Source: Candidatus Borrarchaeota archaeon (GTDB lineage Archaea > Asgardarchaeota > Sifarchaeia > Borrarchaeales > Borrarchaeaceae). Taken from it: a stretch of DNA of 5,732 nt. The DNA lies in NCBI GenBank assembly GCA_016840645.1, contig JAEORY010000282.1:1-5732 (forward strand). The letters run 5' to 3'. The notes under the pieces are model-generated. The model did not search any database. It was not told where the DNA came from and saw nothing but the letters and a program-made list of their open reading frames with translations. How positions within the stretch are numbered: the first letter of the stretch is position 1; the number at the start of each line of letters is the position of its first letter. This document shows positions 1 to 5,195 of this stretch, piece after piece. The translations under genes and the position numbers were made by a program.

Positions 1-94
1 TCCACAAGGGGCCGCCAAATTTTGTAGTTCGTTCTTCATAAGCATCAGCTAGTTGACTTTACTATTATATCTAAGTTAGGCAATATAATGAAAT
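1..94. other. Left-edge intergenic region with possible promoter
   Basis: No gene can be supported here. Short open stretches exist on both strands (for example a plus-strand frame ending in TAA at 39-41), but none can be assigned to a family at this length. The right half is AT-rich. An archaeal TATA-like box (CTATTATATC, about 62-71) lies centred about 28 nt upstream of the ATG at 95. That is the distance expected if transcription began at or next to the start codon. Confidence 0.4.
62..71 (+). promoter_or_regulatory. Candidate TATA box for the DUF1284 gene
   Basis: CTATTATATC is centred about 28 nt upstream of the ATG at 95. Archaeal TATA boxes usually lie about 26 nt before the transcription start, so this box would predict a leaderless or nearly leaderless mRNA. 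No convincing Shine-Dalgarno sequence lies between the box and the ATG, which agrees. AT-rich DNA gives such matches by chance, so confidence is low. Confidence 0.3.
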
Positions 95-523
95 ATGTCG
101 TCAGTAAAAAAAGAAATAAAATTAAGGCCTCATCACGTTTGGGGACTATATGACATTCAGGAAAATACTGAACGCTATTTTCTCCCCGATGAAGAATATA
201 TAGCTAATTGGAGAGAGCAAGAAGGAGAAATCAAATATACTGAGAAATTGATATTGCATGGCAGGGATACAATTAGATCTCTTTATGAAAATCCAGATTA
301 TGAGTTCATATATGTTGATGGAAAAACTGAAGTCGATACAATCTGTATAGAATGCAATACTTTCGAGGAATGCCATAATCCTGAAAGCGACTCATTTCAC
401 AACGCCCAAAAATGGGACGAAAGCGCATTAAATGAGATGCCCTTTTTGAGTATGATGGAATTCGGAAAAAAATACACTTTGAATAAGTTCAATGAAATTC
501 GAGATGTATTTCATAAGGTATAA
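95..523 (+). CDS. DUF1284-like cysteine-containing protein
   Basis: This 142-residue protein resembles the DUF1284 family, small proteins of bacteria and archaea with unknown function that have been suggested to bind metal. The visible family marks are RPHH at residues 11-14 after a short basic start, a VDG segment near 74-76, and a cysteine cluster (C84, C87, C93) in an ICIEC...EEC arrangement. The two histidines and three cysteines could bind a metal or an iron-sulfur cluster, but that is inferred. The protein is somewhat longer than the roughly 100-residue family core, mostly through an insert between the RPHH motif and the cysteines. It has no signal peptide or membrane segment and should be cytosolic. 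The ATG at 95 is chosen because the family motif begins soon after it; an ATG at 88 is in another frame. The gene stands alone and converges on the GTPase gene. Confidence 0.75.
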   Translation: MSSVKKEIKLRPHHVWGLYDIQENTERYFLPDEEYIANWREQEGEIKYTEKLILHGRDTIRSLYENPDYEFIYVDGKTEVDTICIECNTFEECHNPESDSFHNAQKWDESALNEMPFLSMMEFGKKYTLNKFNEIRDVFHKV

Positions 524-555
524 GCAAATCATAGACTCTGAAAAACAATCTCTCC

Positions 556-560
556 TTTTT
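556..560 (+). terminator. Oligo-T stretch after the DUF1284 gene
   Basis: A run of five T residues follows a pyrimidine-rich stretch 33-37 nt after the stop codon at 521-523. Archaeal RNA polymerase can terminate at such oligo-T tracts without a hairpin. A 7-bp inverted repeat (AAGAAAC at 561-567, GTTTCTT at 580-586) lies just downstream, but it follows the T run, so it is not an ordinary intrinsic terminator for this strand. Confidence 0.3.
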
Positions 561-618
561 AAGAAACCATTTGATTACCGTTTCTTGACGAAATAAGCGC
601 TTAGATGCGATAGGTTTT

Positions 619-624
619 AAAAAA
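619..624 (-). terminator. Oligo-T stretch after the GTPase gene
   Basis: Read on the minus strand, six T residues begin 5 nt after the TAG stop of the small GTPase gene. This fits the oligo-T termination signal common in archaea. No strong hairpin precedes it. Together with the T run at 556-560 on the other strand it would insulate the two converging genes. Confidence 0.35.
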
Positions 625-628
625 CAAG

Positions 629-1159
629 CTAAATTGGCTTAACTGGTATCAAATTCTTAATAATCAGTTTTGTTAATGCAAGAAAGGGTTTTTTCAAATT
701 GGATCCACTTTTCGAAGACGTTTCAAAGAAGTATAAATCCCTTTCCATCGCAAAATTGCGTCCTTCTTCTTCTTTAACAACCCTGAAATTCTCAAGATCC
801 TTCTTTGTTGCAACTAAAACTATTGGAATGTTTCCGCAATAATTCTCAACATTTCTAATCCACTTTGGAACATTCTCAAAGGATGCTCTTTTTGTAATAT
901 CGTAGCAGCAGAGAGTCCCAAGAGCACCTCGATAATAAATTGGACTCACATATTGAAAGCGTTCCTGACCTCCAGTATCCCAGATCTGCAGTTTGCAAAC
1001 GCCCTGCTTTATTTTTAGAAATTTTATCGAAAGGTCTACACCTAATGTCATTTTGTATTTTGACTGAAATTTTCCTGTGATAAGTTTTTGTGTAAGCGTT
1101 GTTTTTCCTACTGCGCCGTCCCCGACGACAATAATTTTGAAGAGATAATCTACTGTCAT
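629..1159 (-). CDS. Rab/Ras-like small GTPase (Asgard type)
   Basis: This is a complete 176-residue Ras-superfamily GTPase that binds and hydrolyses GTP as a molecular switch. All five G motifs are visible. G1 is GDGAVGKT at residues 13-20. The G2 threonine is T38, in KMTLGVD. G3 is WDTGGQERF at 60-68, with the catalytic glutamine Q65. G4 is TKKD at 118-121. G5 is ETSSK at 146-150. WDTGGQERF and YYRGALGTLCCYDIT closely follow the Rab pattern. Two features differ from typical Rabs: a glycine replaces the usual alanine in DTAGQ (as in Arf and G-alpha proteins), and G4 begins with T rather than N. The C-terminus ends in VKPI without cysteines, so lipid attachment by prenylation is not expected. 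Such Rab-like genes are abundant in Asgard archaea, and this is the main clue to the host. The ATG start follows an AGGGGAT segment that could serve as a ribosome binding site. The partner proteins are unknown. Confidence 0.93.
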   Translation of the reverse strand: MTVDYLFKIIVVGDGAVGKTTLTQKLITGKFQSKYKMTLGVDLSIKFLKIKQGVCKLQIWDTGGQERFQYVSPIYYRGALGTLCCYDITKRASFENVPKWIRNVENYCGNIPIVLVATKKDLENFRVVKEEEGRNFAMERDLYFFETSSKSGSNLKKPFLALTKLIIKNLIPVKPI

Positions 1160-1387
1160 TGAAATCCCCTATTAGAGCTCTTTCTATAAGTTTACCATCG
1201 AGTTTTTGTCTTTAACTCAATTATAAGCTACAGTCAACTATAGATTTTTAATATATTTTTTTATCAATAATTCTTTAATTAACTACCTTTAAAATAGAAA
1301 TATATATTTTCTGAGAGAAATCTCAACAATAACTGAAATATTTGCAACAATCTTTATGAAAACTCTATAAATTCTGTGCACCTAAAA
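1160..1387. other. AT-rich intergenic region between GTPase and IscB element
   Basis: These 228 nt are strongly AT-rich and carry no supportable gene on either strand. The part near 1160-1260 should hold the GTPase promoter. The part next to 1387 is the presumed right flank of the mobile element. On the minus strand it begins TTTTAGGTGCAC and would contain the target-adjacent motif used by the IscB nuclease if the element ends at the hairpin at 1388. Confidence 0.5.
1181..1190 (-). promoter_or_regulatory. Candidate TATA box for the GTPase gene
   Basis: On the minus strand CTTATAGAAA lies about 27 nt upstream of the GTPase ATG, preceded by an A-rich stretch that could be the BRE. The position suggests transcription beginning near the start codon, but the AGGGGAT segment just before the ATG would then lie outside the mRNA. 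Other AT-rich boxes farther upstream (for example near 1245-1260) are equally possible promoters. Confidence 0.25.
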
Positions 1388-1407
1388 GTTAGATAGTTCT
1401 ATCTAAC
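1388..1407 (-). repeat. Perfect inverted repeat at the element right end
   Basis: GTTAGATAG at 1388-1396 and CTATCTAAC at 1399-1407 form a perfect 9-bp inverted repeat with only two bases between. On the minus strand it is followed by TTTT. It may be the terminal hairpin recognised by the transposase in single-stranded DNA, or a terminator for the iscB transcript. The two uses are not exclusive. Confidence 0.6.
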
Positions 1408-1409
1408 CT

Positions 1410-1451
1410 CCGCAAGAAGGCTCTATCCGCCAGGCTGGAGCTGAATTGCGG
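1410..1451 (-). repeat. Structured hairpin just after the iscB stop codon
   Basis: CCGCAA at 1410-1415 pairs with TTGCGG at 1446-1451, and inside it GCTC at 1420-1423 pairs with GAGC at 1438-1441, with four-base internal loops on each side. The outer stem starts only four bases after the iscB stop codon. With the inverted repeat at 1388-1407 it forms a double-hairpin right end. It could be a transposase recognition structure or a 3' stabiliser of the mRNA. Confidence 0.5.
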
Positions 1452-1455
1452 TAGA

Positions 1456-2667
1456 TTAGTTGTTGTTTTCAAATGTAAATACCAAGCCTTTTCCATATTT
1501 CAACAACTCCACCTTTTTGATCGAGGTGTTGACGACCGCTCCATGTGAATCGCATAATCGTACCCATATTCCATAATTGAATACGCCTTTAACTTTGTAT
1601 GGTTTTCCATTATAAGTTACCACATCGTGGGGTTTCAACTGGTACCTCTGTCTCCTAATTGACGGCTTAAATCCCTTTCTATTCGTCTGTAGAGCACGAT
1701 TATTGCGCCTCACTTGCAGCACCTCGTAAGGTCGGCAGCGTTCTTGGCTAGTTCCGCCGGCAATTACGAACGCGTCATTAACATGTGACTTTTCTAAACC
1801 TAACTTATTGCGCTGGTATTTGGTGATGCATCCGTAAGTATACTCTGCAGCTAACTGCTCTACTATCCTCCAACGAATAGTATTCAGACAGGCTGGTGCT
1901 TTAAGCGATTTCTTTGCCTGTTGCTGGATGTGAGGGTAACCAAACTCCTCGGCGGTCTGATCTCCTTTTTTAAGGTTACATTTCCTACTTGCGATCGTCA
2001 AATTCGACACTCGATTGCTCCCACCTAGGCTTGTCGGGACGATATGCTCGACTTCTAAGGGCACATTTGTGTTACCACAATAGGCACATTTTCGTCCCCA
2101 TTTGTCTAACAGGTATGCTTTGACTTCGTAGCCTTGAAGTTCGCCCTGCTGATATGCTACGCCTGTAATTTCTGGGTGCTGCATTTTATGTGCATCGAAA
2201 TTCGCCACCTCTACCCTTTTGTAGGTGATCGGTAGTAGCGTTGCAAGTTTAGTGACTAATCGAATATATGAGTCAAATCTGTGCCGATTACTAGGGGCTA
2301 GCCATCCTTCAGGTCGTGTTCGGTTATTAAATCGAGGTGGTCGATACCCTAGTCTACCTGTACGAGTGCGACGATACCTCCGTCTGTCTTTTAGTTTTTT
2401 AGACACATCTTTGCGAAGCTTCAATGTTCCACTGATGACTTCTAACGTATCGGTCTTGGCATTAAATCCAATTTTCGTAAATCCTATATCCACTCCCAGT
2501 TTAATCGGTTGCCTAGTTTCTCCGGTGGCATAGTTCAACTGAATAGTAAAAGGACATCGCTGAACAACGTGTGCCTTTCCTTCTTGTAATAACTTCTTTC
2601 CTATGTGTTGTGTGGTAGGCATGAGCGGTTGCCCCCTGATGTTTACCACATAGATAGATACTCTCAA
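1456..2667 (-). CDS. iscB: IscB RNA-guided nuclease (ancestral Cas9 relative)
   Basis: This 403-residue protein has the full IscB layout. IscB uses the omega RNA to find DNA that matches the guide and cuts it, and the family is regarded as the ancestor of Cas9. The domains are: PLMP domain with PLMPT at 14-18; RuvC-I in GVDIGF with D60; an arginine-rich bridge helix at about 84-116; RuvC-II in RVEVANFD with E153; an HNH domain with C194/C197, EHIVP (H208) and SNLT (N222) followed by CN at 230-231; RuvC-III in SHVNDA with H295 and D298; and a C-terminal region (about 340-400) that should read the target-adjacent motif. The HNH domain has ASRKCN where many relatives have two cysteines, so one zinc ligand seems to be serine (S227). 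The TTG start is supported by AGGAGG nine bases upstream and by the usual short lead to PLMP. No frameshift or internal stop is seen. The neighbouring omega RNA confirms the assignment. Confidence 0.95.
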   Translation of the reverse strand: MRVSIYVVNIRGQPLMPTTQHIGKKLLQEGKAHVVQRCPFTIQLNYATGETRQPIKLGVDIGFTKIGFNAKTDTLEVISGTLKLRKDVSKKLKDRRRYRRTRTGRLGYRPPRFNNRTRPEGWLAPSNRHRFDSYIRLVTKLATLLPITYKRVEVANFDAHKMQHPEITGVAYQQGELQGYEVKAYLLDKWGRKCAYCGNTNVPLEVEHIVPTSLGGSNRVSNLTIASRKCNLKKGDQTAEEFGYPHIQQQAKKSLKAPACLNTIRWRIVEQLAAEYTYGCITKYQRNKLGLEKSHVNDAFVIAGGTSQERCRPYEVLQVRRNNRALQTNRKGFKPSIRRQRYQLKPHDVVTYNGKPYKVKGVFNYGIWVRLCDSHGAVVNTSIKKVELLKYGKGLVFTFENNN

Positions 2668-2938
2668 GTCCTATCTCCTCCTTTAACTGGCGTTACAGGA
2701 GGTTGGTTCTCTTCGCCAAGGTTATCAGTCAGTACTCTATGGTTATCACTGAGAGTTTCCTCTCTGTTTAAACCACCATTTACAGAGCAAGGGACTAGAG
2801 AAGCATCCTGTGGTGTGTTCTTTAACTCTCCTGATAACGTGGATATCGTCATACACTATATGACCTCTCTTAGGCTAATCAACTAATTACTCTTGCTCCT
2901 CACGGAACAAGCCCCCTCCGTCAGGGTGGGGTAATTGA
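2668..2938 (-). ncRNA. HEARO / omega RNA of the IscB element
   Basis: This RNA carries the guide at its 5' end and forms the complex with IscB. It matches the HEARO class in position (directly upstream of iscB), length and characteristic segments such as GCTTGTTCC and CTCTAGTCCCTTGCTCTG. Visible pairings on the minus strand include a CCCC/GGGG hairpin at 2931-2912. An 8-bp stem (2911-2904 with 2899-2892, one G-U pair) is closed by the tetraloop GTGA. GTCATA/TATGAC pair at 2864-2848, and GAGAG/CTCTC at 2764-2751 carry a GAAA tetraloop. An 8-bp long-range helix joins 2838-2831 to 2728-2721, and the terminal hairpin includes the iscB ribosome binding site. A CGCCA at 2692-2688 could pair with TGGCG at 2718-2714 as a pseudoknot. 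Transcription should start outside the element, since no promoter is obvious at its left edge. The 5' boundary is approximate. Confidence 0.9.
2671..2702 (-). promoter_or_regulatory. iscB ribosome binding site inside a terminal omega RNA hairpin
   Basis: On the minus strand the Shine-Dalgarno AGGAGG (2682-2677) lies nine bases before the TTG start. It pairs perfectly with an upstream CCTCCT (2702-2697). Inside this, past a G-A mismatch, TAAC pairs with GTTA around a GCCA loop. The hairpin would therefore hide the binding site. CCTCC also mimics the 3' end of 16S rRNA. Folding of the omega RNA and translation of iscB should be mutually exclusive on one transcript; that consequence is inferred. 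Confidence 0.7.
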
Positions 2939-3051
2939 CCTTCTTCAAATCGTTCTTCTTCTGTTTCAAATTCCTTGTCTTCTAACATACGAGTTGCCAG
3001 ATTATTCTCTGTTGCTTCCACTTCATATCTTACAAGATAGAATTTTCTCAT
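2887..3051 (-). pseudogene. Small host ORF truncated by and fused into the IscB element
   Basis: An ATG at 3051 opens a 54-codon frame that begins MRKFYLVRYEVEATENN and becomes very rich in glutamate (EEERFEE). It then crosses into the omega RNA and stops there (TAA at 2889-2887). The last 16 or so residues, including PHPDGGG, are therefore encoded by the element and not by the original gene. The host part has no recognisable family; it would be a short acidic cytosolic protein. If the element ends at 2939 and 1388, joining the flanks gives GG followed by TTTTAGG, and the frame would run on for 11 codons to a TAA, giving a protein of about 48 residues. That reconstruction is speculative. No Shine-Dalgarno sequence precedes the ATG, but an AT-rich box lies about 24 nt upstream. 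The ORF may not have been a gene at all. Confidence 0.4.
2939..2954 (-). other. Presumed guide segment of the omega RNA
   Basis: In IscB systems about 16 nt immediately 5' of the omega RNA scaffold, taken from DNA flanking the element, serve as the guide. Here that segment reads AACGATTTGAAGAAGG on the minus strand and belongs to the small host gene interrupted by the element. Such a guide would direct cutting of the empty insertion site, favouring retention of the element. The exact boundary depends on the true left end and could shift by a few bases. Confidence 0.45.
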
Positions 3052-3332
3052 TTTGTTTTCGCTTCACAGTATAACATAAAGTTGATGATGGAGAAGATCT
3101 GAATACATTGTAATCAATTAATTTATAAAGCCCGCTTTTCAAGAACTTTTTACAAAAAAGTTTTAATCGCCATATAAAAAAATTCGTTAAGTATAAGAAT
3201 GAATTATGACTTTAAATCGACAGACGATGTCGGATCTTCAACAAATGTATCTGGTTCAGCATTGAATTAGACAATAACAACTTCTAGTAAATAATAGATT
3301 ATCAAAACTAAGCATTTGATGAAGTTATTCTT
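3052..3332. other. Intergenic region between DUF454 gene and the interrupted ORF
   Basis: No gene can be supported in these 281 nt. A 22-codon plus-strand frame that begins MNYDFKSTDD and ends at a TAG near 3270 is too short to judge. A small hairpin (CGACA/TGTCG, 3218-3232) is visible. The part near 3071-3080 may be the promoter for the leftward small ORF and the IscB transcript. No clear terminator follows the DUF454 gene. Confidence 0.4.
3071..3080 (-). promoter_or_regulatory. Candidate TATA box driving small ORF, guide and IscB
   Basis: TTTATGTTAT on the minus strand is centred about 24-25 nt upstream of the ATG at 3051. If real, it would give a leaderless host mRNA that continues through the guide, the omega RNA and iscB, all in the same direction. 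No other likely promoter is seen between it and iscB. Confidence 0.3.
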
Positions 3333-3782
3333 TCAGTTTAGGTTGTCATTCTGTTCTTCTTTTAAGGTTTTAATGGTAAGAATATGTGCTGTAACTCCAA
3401 CGGCTATTATAATTAAGATTATCTGCACTATCAGAAGGTTTACAACAAAATATATTGAAAATCCTATAGTAAGCCACAAAAATGATATAGACAGAAGTTT
3501 TACTTTGAGAGGGATACCTAGTCCTTCGTAATAATTTCGAATATAACTACCAAACCATTTATTGCTAATTAACCAATTGTATAGTTTTTTTGAGCTTCTA
3601 AAATAGCAATACGCTGCAAGCAAAAGAAATGGCGTTGTAGGTAAAAGTGGTATAAAGATTCCAATGATTCCAAGTCCTAAAGAAAGAGTTCCGGTAACAA
3701 TTAATGCACCTTTAAATAATCTCTGTCTCAGTGTTAAAATCATAACGGCATCATTGCTTCGATTTTCTTCACTTTGACCCAT
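3333..3782 (-). CDS. YbaN/DUF454 family inner membrane protein
   Basis: This 149-residue protein matches the DUF454 (YbaN) family, small membrane proteins of unknown function. The family signature is clear at residues 30-70: GTLSLGLGIIGIFIPLLPTT, then PFLLLAAYCYFRSSKKLYNWL, followed by FGSYIRNYYEG. The hydrophobic stretches suggest three to four membrane segments: about 26-60, which may form a pair, and 94-132, which forms two helices near the C-terminus. The ATG is preceded by a GGTGG segment a few bases upstream that can act as a ribosome binding site. A later methionine (residue 14) would still leave the whole family domain. The gene begins only 26 nt after the radical SAM gene in the same direction, so the two are probably cotranscribed. 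No role can be given beyond membrane location. Confidence 0.88.
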   Translation of the reverse strand: MGQSEENRSNDAVMILTLRQRLFKGALIVTGTLSLGLGIIGIFIPLLPTTPFLLLAAYCYFRSSKKLYNWLISNKWFGSYIRNYYEGLGIPLKVKLLSISFLWLTIGFSIYFVVNLLIVQIILIIIAVGVTAHILTIKTLKEEQNDNLN

Positions 3783-3808
3783 AGTTCCACCATCATTTTA
3801 AGTAATCT

Positions 3809-5089
3809 CTATAATTCTCCAGTTTTCATATAGGTTTCAATCTTTTTTGCGATTTCTTCTTGTTCTCTCCAATTACCATAGACAATATCCTTTGAGAGCA
3901 GTTTTTTTATCATTTTTCGAATATTTTTATCTATTTTCCCAGCTGGTTTTTTTGCAAAAGGTGTAAGCGGTAAAGGCATGAATGTATGGGCATGAATTCT
4001 TGCTCCCATCTTCACTAAGTCACTCATGACCTTTATTGTTTGGTAAATATCTTCTTCGGTCTCTTCTGGTAATCCAAAAATAAAATCTACATTTGCTTTA
4101 AGGCCTTTTTTCAATGTGAGTTCAACTGCCGTGTATACGTCTTCAACGGAATGGTCTCTATGACATAAATCCAAGATTCTTTGGCTTCCATGTTGTGCTC
4201 CAATTATTAAGTTATCATTGTGGGCATATTTTAGAACTAAATTTATTGTTTCATTAGTAACATGTTCGGGTCTGACCTCTGAGGGGAAGCTCCCTAAAAA
4301 GAGTCTTCCAGTTTCAAAGATTTTACTAACATTACTCAGTAATTCTTCTAATTTCGTGAGGTTTAGTGTCTTACCGTCTGGCGAGCCGTAAGAAAACGCG
4401 CTGGGGGTTATGAATCGTAAAAATGTGAGATTTCTGGCGTTCATAATCCTCACATATTTGCAAATTTCCTCTATACTTCGATGTCTGACCCGACCTCCAA
4501 AGAGGTATGGCGTTTGACAGAAATAGCAGTAATAAGGACACCCTCTCGTTATCTCGATGTAACCAAACTTATTATGCTTGACAGCAAAAGGCGGATATCT
4601 GTCTAACTCAATGGGTTCCCTTCGACCGGTATAATGATATTCGCCATCATCATTAATAAAAGCGATTCCTTTTACTGTTCTATAATCTTCATTTTTATCG
4701 ATCTTTTGCAGCAGTTCGATTAATGTTTCTTCTCCTTCCCCTCTTACAACTATATCGAATCCCACTTTTTTGAGTGTTCCCAATGGATCTCCAGTCGGAT
4801 GAGGGCCCCCTGTTATGTATAGAAGCTTGTTACTGTATGTCTCTCTCAATTTTCTGTTTAATCTATAAGTATCCCACAGTTGAGGTGTACAAAATGAAAT
4901 TCCAACAATCACCTTTTCATGTTTCTTGATGATATTTCTTAGTTCTGAGATCAATTCAATTTCGCGGTTTATGAAATAGATACTGAAATTGTCAAAATAC
5001 TCCTTTGTCTCAAGAGCCCCTGCTAATGCATTAAAACTAAATCTGGTATGCTTAGTATAAAACAGAACTAAAGCCATGTTTTTTTCCAT
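3809..5089 (-). CDS. B12-binding-type radical SAM protein, MJ_1487-like
   Basis: This 426-residue protein has an N-terminal Rossmann-like B12-binding-type domain (about 1-130, with GGPHPTGDP at 94-102 and VRGEGEETL at 115-123). It is followed by a radical SAM domain. The three cysteines that hold the 4Fe-4S cluster are C184, C188 and C191 in [19 protein letters not shown] at 197-205 and [11 protein letters not shown] at 337-347 are typical of this group. The architecture resembles the archaeal MJ_1487-like radical SAM proteins, whose substrate is unknown. The usual DxHxxG histidine motif that ligates cobalt is not seen in the N-terminal domain, so cobalamin, if bound, may be held without a protein histidine. 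The ATG start follows an AAGGATGA stretch; a second ATG at codon 5 is possible. It lies between an MscS-like channel gene and a DUF454 gene in the same direction. Substrate and pathway cannot be given. Confidence 0.88.
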   Translation of the reverse strand: MEKNMALVLFYTKHTRFSFNALAGALETKEYFDNFSIYFINREIELISELRNIIKKHEKVIVGISFCTPQLWDTYRLNRKLRETYSNKLLYITGGPHPTGDPLGTLKKVGFDIVVRGEGEETLIELLQKIDKNEDYRTVKGIAFINDDGEYHYTGRREPIELDRYPPFAVKHNKFGYIEITRGCPYYCYFCQTPYLFGGRVRHRSIEEICKYVRIMNARNLTFLRFITPSAFSYGSPDGKTLNLTKLEELLSNVSKIFETGRLFLGSFPSEVRPEHVTNETINLVLKYAHNDNLIIGAQHGSQRILDLCHRDHSVEDVYTAVELTLKKGLKANVDFIFGLPEETEEDIYQTIKVMSDLVKMGARIHAHTFMPLPLTPFAKKPAGKIDKNIRKMIKKLLSKDIVYGNWREQEEIAKKIETYMKTGEL

Positions 5090-5195
5090 AATGAATCATC
5101 CTTTTTCGAGTTGCAGCGTTCAGTTGTAAACGATCGACAGAGCCAGATTTTTAATCTTAAATTTTGCTGCCAAAGTTTGAAAGCATGTGCTTTGT
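5090..5195 (-). promoter_or_regulatory. Gap between channel and radical SAM genes; possible promoter
   Basis: The 106-nt gap is long enough for its own promoter. On the minus strand an AT-rich box (AAAATTTAAGATTAAAAAT, about 5146-5164) lies roughly 60-70 nt before the radical SAM ATG and resembles BRE plus TATA. Just after the channel stop codon is a 6-bp inverted repeat (AAAGCA 5180-5185, TGCTTT 5188-5193) without a following T run. The two genes may thus be separate transcription units, or one operon with an internal promoter. Confidence 0.3.

Larger units (their letters stand above)
1388..2938 (-). mobile_element. IscB element (IS200/IS605-related), without transposase
   Basis: This is a compact element of about 1.55 kb. 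In transcript order it holds an omega RNA at its left end, the iscB gene, and two hairpins at its right end. Elements of this kind are thought to be moved as single strands by a TnpA tyrosine transposase of the IS200/IS605 group, acting near subterminal hairpins. No tnpA is present in the window, so this copy would depend on one elsewhere. Such elements do not make target duplications, and I see none. The base composition is clearly higher in G+C than the flanking genes, which suggests transfer from another genome. The ends are estimated: the left from the start of the omega RNA hairpins, the right from the outer edge of the last hairpin. Either could be off by several bases. Confidence 0.75.

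Noticed and set aside
146..376. 76-codon minus-strand frame opposite the DUF1284 gene
   Set aside because: The phenylalanine/isoleucine-rich translation is the expected antisense of a glutamate- and asparagine-rich gene, and the plus-strand frame has the family motifs.
2225..2533. 102-codon plus-strand frame inside iscB
   Set aside because: It is the antisense shadow of the arginine-rich bridge helix and RuvC region.
2664..2852. 62-codon minus-strand frame upstream of iscB, overlapping its start
   Set aside because: It lies wholly in the omega RNA, whose paired segments explain the sequence; the protein has no recognisable features.
2605..2886. 93-codon plus-strand frame over the omega RNA
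   Set aside because: It is antisense to the structured RNA and the iscB start, and shows no protein family character.
1388..2938. CRISPR-Cas9 locus
   Set aside because: The protein is too short for Cas9, there are no repeat-spacer arrays, and the PLMP domain with an upstream omega RNA identifies IscB.
3199..3270. 22-codon plus-strand frame as a small protein gene
   Set aside because: It is too short, with no ribosome binding site, homology or conservation evidence available.
3316..3531. 71-codon plus-strand frame opposite the DUF454 gene
   Set aside because: It is an antisense shadow of a clear membrane protein gene.
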